Made by a program: the position numbers and the translations under genes
In this document: piece by piece, positions 58,551 to 64,000 of the stretch
Numbering within the stretch: the stretch's first letter is position 1
Layout of the letters: each line of letters begins with the position of its first letter
The notes under the pieces: model-generated
Seen by the model: the letters and a program-made list of their open reading frames with translations, nothing else
Databases searched by the model: none
What the model was told of the DNA's origin: nothing
Assembly: GCA_905221605.1 (NCBI GenBank)
Contig: CAJNDS010002436.1
Coordinates: 136,501-200,500 of the forward strand
DNA from: Symbiodinium natans
Taxonomy: Eukaryota > Sar > Dinophyceae > Suessiales > Symbiodiniaceae
Reading direction: 5' to 3'
DNA length: 64,000 nt

Positions 58551-60275
58551 CTGTGTACTGCATTGCCTTGAATTCCAATACACCAGCACGAAGCAGTGTT
58601 GGGATCTTGGATCATCTCGCCGCAACCGTTCGTCTAATGATTTGCAACCCTGTCCTGTTGAGCTGGTCTGCGTTGCTTTCTGGAGTGATGGCACTCACCC
58701 CTACGCCTCCCAGTTGGACTGGCTCACTTAGGCACACTGGAAGGATGCCTGTGTCCTGCCTCTGCCATCGGGGAAGGCCTCCAAGGTCAAGCCCAGCGGC
58801 TTCCTGGGACTTGGATCCATGAGAACATGTGCGGAAAAACCCAAGCTCAGTCACGCTGCAGCCTTTCGAGTCTTCGGAATCTTGAGATTCTTCAGTTTCT
58901 CTGGTACTGAGGGCATTACGGAATGGAAACGTCGAACACAGCACGATCTCCGCCTGAAAAAACACATGAGAGATTTGCAGCGAGCGGCATTTCAGCGGCA
59001 TTTTGTGGAGAAGATCCCTGGTCGCAAGATTTGCTGCTCTGGCAACCTTTCTCTGGAGTCTGAAAACCAACTGGAAATATGGTATATTGTAGATATTATC
59101 GAAGAACGTACACAGGTTTGAACAGAGAAATGTGTCCCAGTGAGAGTCGCAGCTTGGGGCATGTGACAGCATGAAGCATATTAGCTCTGCTCACTCAACA
59201 AAACACAAGGACCCTCAAGGACCATCAACGGCTGCTCAACTCGCGGGGCTCCCGCTGATGCGCTTCACCTTCCTGAACCACTCCACCCTGCGCCATGCGC
59301 ACAACGGGAATGGGTTGAAGTGGAAAGCCTTAGGGTTCAGACGTGGCCGGGCTTTCAAAGTCAAGACAAGCAACATCCTCGGGCATGTTGCTACTAACGT
59401 GGCACGGCCACGTTTCACTTAGAAGCCTCAAATTTAACCTCTGAAACAGCACGGATTCCCAGTTCTTGGCCACATGGGTCACCTCGTGGCTCGGAGCGCT
59501 GTGGACTTGCGGCTGAGACGCGAAGCCTGGATGCACTCAGGGTATCCGAAGGGCTTCGGGAGACTTGCAACAAGGGAGCTTTGCATGCAGTCACAGTTGA
59601 CTCGTACTATGCTGTGAGTACAAGAAAGCACCTTGCGGCATCTACTTGCCCCACAGTGTAGGGCGCAGCTCTCAGCAGAGCCTCCACTCCTCCCACTTAA
59701 CATCGTTTCACCGAGTGCCGTACCATCCGTGCCAAAGGTGTCAACAACGCGCCAGTGAGTGCCAGGCCGGCCAAGCTCGGGAGCCCCAGGCCCTAGCAAA
59801 ACAGGAGCTGAAGTAGCACATGGGGCGCACGCACCTTCACTGACAGCGTTGACTTTCACCTTGAGCGACGTTGCCCTTCAACGGAGCCCGAAGTTGTGAG
59901 CGGGTCGAATGGACAGATGCTGAGACAGCCGTCGAGCCCATGCTTAAGTGAAGCTGTAGAATGCCAGACATTGCAGCAAAAGAGTTTGCGCCGGTTGAAT
60001 CACAAGCAAGATGCGATGAGCGCTGGAAGGCTGTGAATGCTCCTACTGCTCATCCGGTTTTCAGGATCTAGGGGTGGAATGCTGGATGCTTGAGGCCCGA
60101 CCCCTCGTCCCGCCCCCAATTGGCCTGAAGACCATCATGAGAGGCGCTCGTCTCAGGCTGGACGGTGCCTCTCAGGTGAGACTCTTGGCATCCTTGGCAC
60201 TCTCTGCAAGCGGCGCTCTGTGAGCACCCTCCGCTGCCACACTGCCACGCACACTGCCATGCACAAGCGCTTTCA

Positions 60276-60590
60276 TTAGGACCTTGCAAACGCCCGGTAG
60301 ATGCATGTGACCCATTGTGACCCGCCTCGTAGGGTCGCACCGACTAGCCCAGAGCCCGCGCGGGCGGGACCTGCATCGAAAAAAGCATCGACATTCCAGG
60401 ATCGACGTTGTGTTGCCGAGCCGCCCGAGCCTACGAAGCTCAGAGCCACCTGGAGGGCGGCCACCAGCGCCAGGGCCGTGGCCACCTTCAACAGAGGCAC
60501 CAACGCAGGACCGAGATAGGCCAAGATACGCTTTTGCCTGGCACCAAGGCCATTCTGCTGAAAACTTCGGGTAGTCTGGCGTAGGCACGG
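60276..60590 (-). CDS. Possible exon with a membrane segment, unassigned
   Basis: The minus-strand frame reads ARQKRILAYLGPALVPLLKV, then ATALALVAALQVALSFVG (a likely membrane helix or signal anchor), then SWNVDAFFDAG, ending at IYRAFARS and a stop. GC-rich codons and a clear hydrophobic stretch favour coding. No start codon in this frame, no family match. Confidence 0.28.
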   Translation of the reverse strand, partial: PCLRQTTRSFQQNGLGARQKRILAYLGPALVPLLKVATALALVAALQVALSFVGSGGSATQRRSWNVDAFFDAGPARAGSGLVGATLRGGSQWVTCIYRAFARS

Positions 60591-60599
60591 AACGAATAG

Positions 60600-62100
60600 C
60601 TACATTGAGAGCTGCCACCGGGCAATCTGAACGGCACCGGCATGCCGGCACAGGCCCCTCCCATCACTCCCATCACTGAAGTCGAAAGCAGATCCCAGAG
60701 CACTGACTCAACTGTGCCCTAGACGAAGATCGGCCCTGCCTGCTTGGCACTGAGCATGGCCGGGACCGAAGCCTTCTTTCATGCTTGCACAAGTCATATG
60801 GCATATTCGTCTCACCACACAATCTGTCTCCAAACACAATCTGTCTCTCAACCCAAGAGAGTGCTCTCCAAAACAGCAACCACAAAAAGCACGAAGAGCC
60901 CCCATCACACCACCCAAACAACGACGGAGAAAGTGCCCTCCGGGGCCTTCGGTTTGGCCAGGGCGAAGTCTCGGGTTCGTGCTGAGGAGCCATTCAAGAT
61001 CAAGTTGTTGCACGATTGAGTCGATGCAAGGTGGCACAGTGTGCTCATCAAGCCCTTGTAGAGAACGCAGGCACTGAAGGGTGCAAACGGACGAGCAGGC
61101 TGCAACCAAGACCTCCTAAGCCTCACGGGTGGTGCTTTGGAACTGCTGAGTGCACCTCTGCGCAATGCGACAAGACCTTCCAGAATGGTCCAATGTTACG
61201 CTTCAATTGCCACTATGAAAACGACACGACAGCTCCCGTACCTGGATCTTCATTCTGGGAAGCTAGCGCATCAAAAATTGGATTAGGCCATGCGCCCACC
61301 CTGCAGTGAGACTGGAAAATCGTCAGCAAGCCAGCTTTCGACTCCAGCGCCAGAGTGCAAACTGCAAGCTTCGGTGTTTGAGCACATCACTTGATGGCAA
61401 CACAAGTGCTTGCGACAGCTGTGATTTTGCCGCACCGATAAAACGCTGCTCAACGGATGCTTCGATCCTAATAGTTCCCAACCTGGCACTGACCTATGCG
61501 ACTTATGCGAACGCAAAACTGCTGGGACTGGCAGTCCAGCCCCTCCAGCAAGTGGTGCATGAAGATCGTGCATGTCTTGGGTTCAATTGAGGCAGAACTT
61601 CTTGTCTTGTCAGTAAGCACCGGTTCGCAATTAACTGCCGCAGTCAGGCTCGACTGCTGGCAACGTCCGGGACCGGAAGCTGCATCTTCGAGCTGAGAAA
61701 TGCTGGGGACACGCTTTTGGGCAGTGCTCAATGCTCTCAAAGTGCCAACTGTTTCTAGCACACGCCTTCTCGGCCCATTGTGGGCAATACAGAACAACTA
61801 GCGCCACCTTGAACCCACGTGCGGCCAGCTAATGCCGTCTGATGCCCTTTTTGTGCTGCCTCATGAGGCATCCTTGAAGCTTAACTAGGCAAGAAGAGCT
61901 ACCCACGTATACCACATAAACATGATAGCGCCATTAGCACCAGACTAGCGCCCCGACGGTAGCCAAGAAAGTCGCGACGTTTTGACTTTTGACCTTTGAG
62001 GTTGCTTTGACCGTGTAGCCCCTACATGCCCTTGTTCGAAGATGGCTTCTGACTCTGAGAGTTCTCGGCTCGCTCACTGAGTCGGCGTCCTCACGGCTGG
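60600..62100. other. No gene recognised
   Basis: Several frames of 60-130 codons on both strands, none with a motif I know. The plus-strand stretch at 61130-61260 (CTSAQCDKTFQNGPM) is mildly protein-like, as is the minus-strand stretch at 61680-61797. Neither is enough to call. Confidence 0.4.
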
Positions 62101-62103
62101 GCC

Positions 62104-62370
62104 TCAGGATCCCCAAACCCCCCACGTTCCCACAAAGAGCTGGCGAGCCAACAGCGAAGGCAACTCATCGCAACTCCACGGCTCTTCTGCCCGGTATGCA
62201 TCTTCGTGACTTGAAGGATACTGGCTCACAGACCATTCCACATCAAGCATGGATCCTTCTGAGGATCGTACGCTTGGCGTGGACTTGGCCAGCTCCATCT
62301 CTTCCTGCCATCGCGGCTCTGCTGCTGGACTGCTCAAAACGTGAACACGAAGCTTCCGAGGATGTTGCCC
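62104..62370 (-). CDS. Possible exon, unassigned
   Basis: The minus-strand frame has balanced, acidic, protein-like composition (AAEPRWQEEMELAKSTPSVR, then HEDAYRAEEPWSCDELPSLL), ending LFVGTWGVWGS and TGA. An in-frame stop lies near 62386, so it must be an internal or 3' exon, or start at an internal Met. No family recognised. Confidence 0.3.
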   Translation of the reverse strand, partial: GQHPRKLRVHVLSSPAAEPRWQEEMELAKSTPSVRSSEGSMLDVEWSVSQYPSSHEDAYRAEEPWSCDELPSLLARQLFVGTWGVWGS

Positions 62371-62515
62371 AGGTCAACGGTTTCCATGTCTGGTCTGGCA
62401 GGGCAGCTTTGCCTCATTCATTTCCGCATCGATGTCACCGAAGAGAGGGGTTGAAAGGTATCGCCTTGCGCAAATTCAAGGAAAGCGACTCTCTGCCATG
62501 CTGATGCAGTTTAAA

Positions 62516-63250
62516 CTCGACCCGAAAATCCCGGAACTTGGGTTTTTGATGCTTTGGGGTTACTTAAAGGCAAGGAAGTGGGCTATTTTGAGTATTTCCT
62601 CGACTCGGATCTACCAGTCTACCAGCAACATCCGGCACGTAACTCTTCATTGGTTTTTCACAAGCAAGCTGCCGAAATCGGAGCGCTCATGCCCAAACGC
62701 CAACTCAAGGCTTGCAATCATGCAGCTGGCTACCCCTGAGTTCAAGGCTCGCTGAGCATCGTGTTGCACACAAAATATTTCGTTAAAGGATGTTGAATGC
62801 TTGGGGTCAAGCGTGTCGAGGGCAGTCCCGACGTCTCAGTCAAAGTTTCATTCTCAACTTAGCAATTTGAGGACAAGTCAATGTATGCCACGCAGGTGTA
62901 GACATGTACAGATATAAAGATAGACAAGCTCTGAAATGTCAGTGGCTTGCCCTTCCAAACACTGGTGCAAAGCAAATACCTGTACAGCAGCTCTCAATGC
63001 CAGGGTTTGGCTACCGCAGCTCTAGGTCCAAGCACCACCCTGGCGGGCCTCAAGGCGAACATCAGCCAGCATGACTCCTAACGGAGACTTGACACAACGT
63101 CGGTCGACCCATCGATGGAAGTCCTGCACGTGATGTATGTAAGCCCTCACTCTTCACCACTCGCAGCCGCTGGATGTGGCTGGGCTTTGCAGATCAAAAT
63201 GTATGACATGGCCGGGATCACTGGACGCCCGGCTTTCATACTAAGCACGC
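62516..63250. repeat. Transporter segment, unit E (3' flank only)
   Basis: 62590-62760 carries the 3'-flank block ('gcaagctgccgaaatcg', 'caactcaaggcttgcaa'). 62750-62950 matches 24920-25090 of unit D ('cgtctcagtcaaagtttcat' against 'gtctcagtagaagtttcatc'). Confidence 0.8.
63140..63225 (-). pseudogene. Fragment of AAAP transporter C-terminus (unit E)
   Basis: The minus-strand frame reads [12 protein letters not shown], matching [12 protein letters not shown] in the intact unit A protein (tenth membrane segment), then diverges. Upstream gene sequence is absent and is replaced by the CGAAAAGT repeat at 63293. This is the 3'-most remnant of a fifth copy. Confidence 0.7.
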
Positions 63251-63289
63251 AAGCTTCCGCGCTTGCAGATAAGCGGAGACGCCCTGAAA

Positions 63290-63625
63290 AAATCGAAAAG
63301 TCGAAAAGTCGAAAAGTCGAAAAGTTGTCGACTTTTCGACTTTTCGACTTTTCGACTTTTCGGGTCTCGCCGGGACTTTTCGGTACTTTCCGACTTTTCG
63401 TGGCTTTTCGGGCTTTTCGACTTTTCGGGGCTTGTGCACTTTTCAAGATTTTTCTACACTTTTCGACTTTTCGGACTTTTCGGGCTCATCCCCCTCAGGA
63501 CTTATCTGGACTTTTCGACTTTTCGTGGCTTTTCGGGCTTTTCGACTTTTCGGGGCTTGTGCACTTTTCGAGATTTTTCTGCACTTTTCAACTTTTCGAG
63601 CTTTTCGGGCTCATCCCCGTCAGCC
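63290..63625. repeat. Mirrored octamer array (TCGAAAAG)n / (CTTTTCGA)n
   Basis: Left arm of about four 'tcgaaaag' units (63292-63326), short centre 'ttg', right arm of 'tcgactttt' units from 63329. The right side continues as a degenerate array with a ~125-bp direct repeat: 63391-63500 and 63516-63625 share 'cgacttttcgtggcttttc' and 'gggcttgtgcacttttc'. Frames through it (Ser/Phe or Arg/Lys-rich) are artefacts. Confidence 0.92.
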
Positions 63626-63640
63626 CTTCCGACGACACAC

Positions 63641-64000
63641 ACACACACACATCCTAAACCAGTGCTATCATAAATCTACAGCCGCTCCGAATTTAAGAAG
63701 GCCTTGTAGGCTTCGCCGCGTGGATCTTACATGCGACAGCCTCAACGACGTGCCTGGGCAGCCTACATACATCCGGAGAAGACACTTGGCGATCATCTTT
63801 AGACCCAGGGCCTTGAACCCAGATCTCCAAGAACATTGCTTCAGAGTTTAGAGCCTATGGAGTTTAGACATTCAGGCTTCACATAGTCCAGGTTAAGAGT
63901 TTACAAGAAAGATTATTGAAGCAAGAAAATCAAGGGTTGAGCGTTAGGAAGAGTTCCACTATTCAAAGACAAGGTTACAGAGTTAGTTGTTCAGAGCACT
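63641..64000. other. No gene recognised
   Basis: A short CA run at 63637-63652 precedes it. The remaining ~350 bp show no domain or repeat I can name. Confidence 0.5.

Larger units (their letters stand above)
48500..60300. repeat. Transporter segment, unit C, interrupted
   Basis: Left part 48500-51850 matches unit A/B flank, gene and 5' flank. The right part, 56355-60300, resumes with 'atgcacgaagctttgccggg' (56380; 43478 in B), 'agctatgatcggatgtttc' (57236), 'gatcgggccggagcgggtg' (57747) and 59200-60300 (46510-47530 in B). The ~4.5 kb between 51850 and 56355 has no counterpart in A or B and is an insertion. Confidence 0.85.

Overview
The window looks like a nuclear genome segment of a dinoflagellate, most likely a Symbiodiniaceae-type or related alga. 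The reasons are sparse coding, short scattered exons with non-standard splice donors, heavy microsatellite and minisatellite content, degenerate TTTAGGG-like tracts, an intronless transporter gene in repeated copies, and bacterial-looking 2-oxoglutarate dioxygenases split by introns. No operons, tRNA, rRNA or CRISPR arrays were seen. The species assignment is inference from style, not from a marker gene.

Layout. 0-10 kb has no gene I can support. It holds an old direct duplication (about 0.42-2.2 kb against 7.3-9.6 kb) and several simple repeats. 10.28-11.83 kb (minus) is a TauD/TfdA-type Fe(II)/2-oxoglutarate dioxygenase gene in at least two exons. 12.0-13.3 kb is a composite trinucleotide-repeat block. 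14.69-15.48 kb is an A/T-rich minisatellite, and its last ~245 bp recur almost unchanged but inverted at 24.18-24.43 kb. 19.0-20.8 kb (minus) has coding-like exons I cannot name. 21.6-24.1 kb has a ~0.6 kb direct repeat around a LINE reverse-transcriptase relic. 28.44-31.18 kb (minus) is a gamma-butyrobetaine/trimethyllysine-dioxygenase-like gene that I could assemble from six exons.

From 24.5 kb to the end, the window is dominated by repeated copies of one segment carrying an amino acid/auxin permease (AAAP) transporter on the minus strand. Unit D (24.5-27.4 kb) holds a pseudogene. Unit A (about 35.2-40.3 kb) holds an intact 437-residue gene. Unit B (about 40.4-47.7 kb) holds a pseudogene with a foreign insert. 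Unit C (about 48.5-60.3 kb) holds an intact 438-residue gene and is split by a ~4.5 kb insertion. Unit E (62.5-63.25 kb) keeps only the 3' flank and a short fragment. The insertion in C carries the most unusual structure here: nested long inverted repeats built from 8-10 bp units ((ATCCAAAA)n / (TTTTGGAT)n inside, TTTTGCAC-type arrays outside). A smaller structure with the same design, built on TCGAAAAG, lies at 63.29-63.64 kb.

How the genes relate. Two intact paralogous transporters and two unrelated 2-oxoglutarate dioxygenases (one of the carnitine-biosynthesis type) sit in the same 40 kb. A shared role in quaternary-amine or amino-acid metabolism is possible, but nothing in the sequence proves it.
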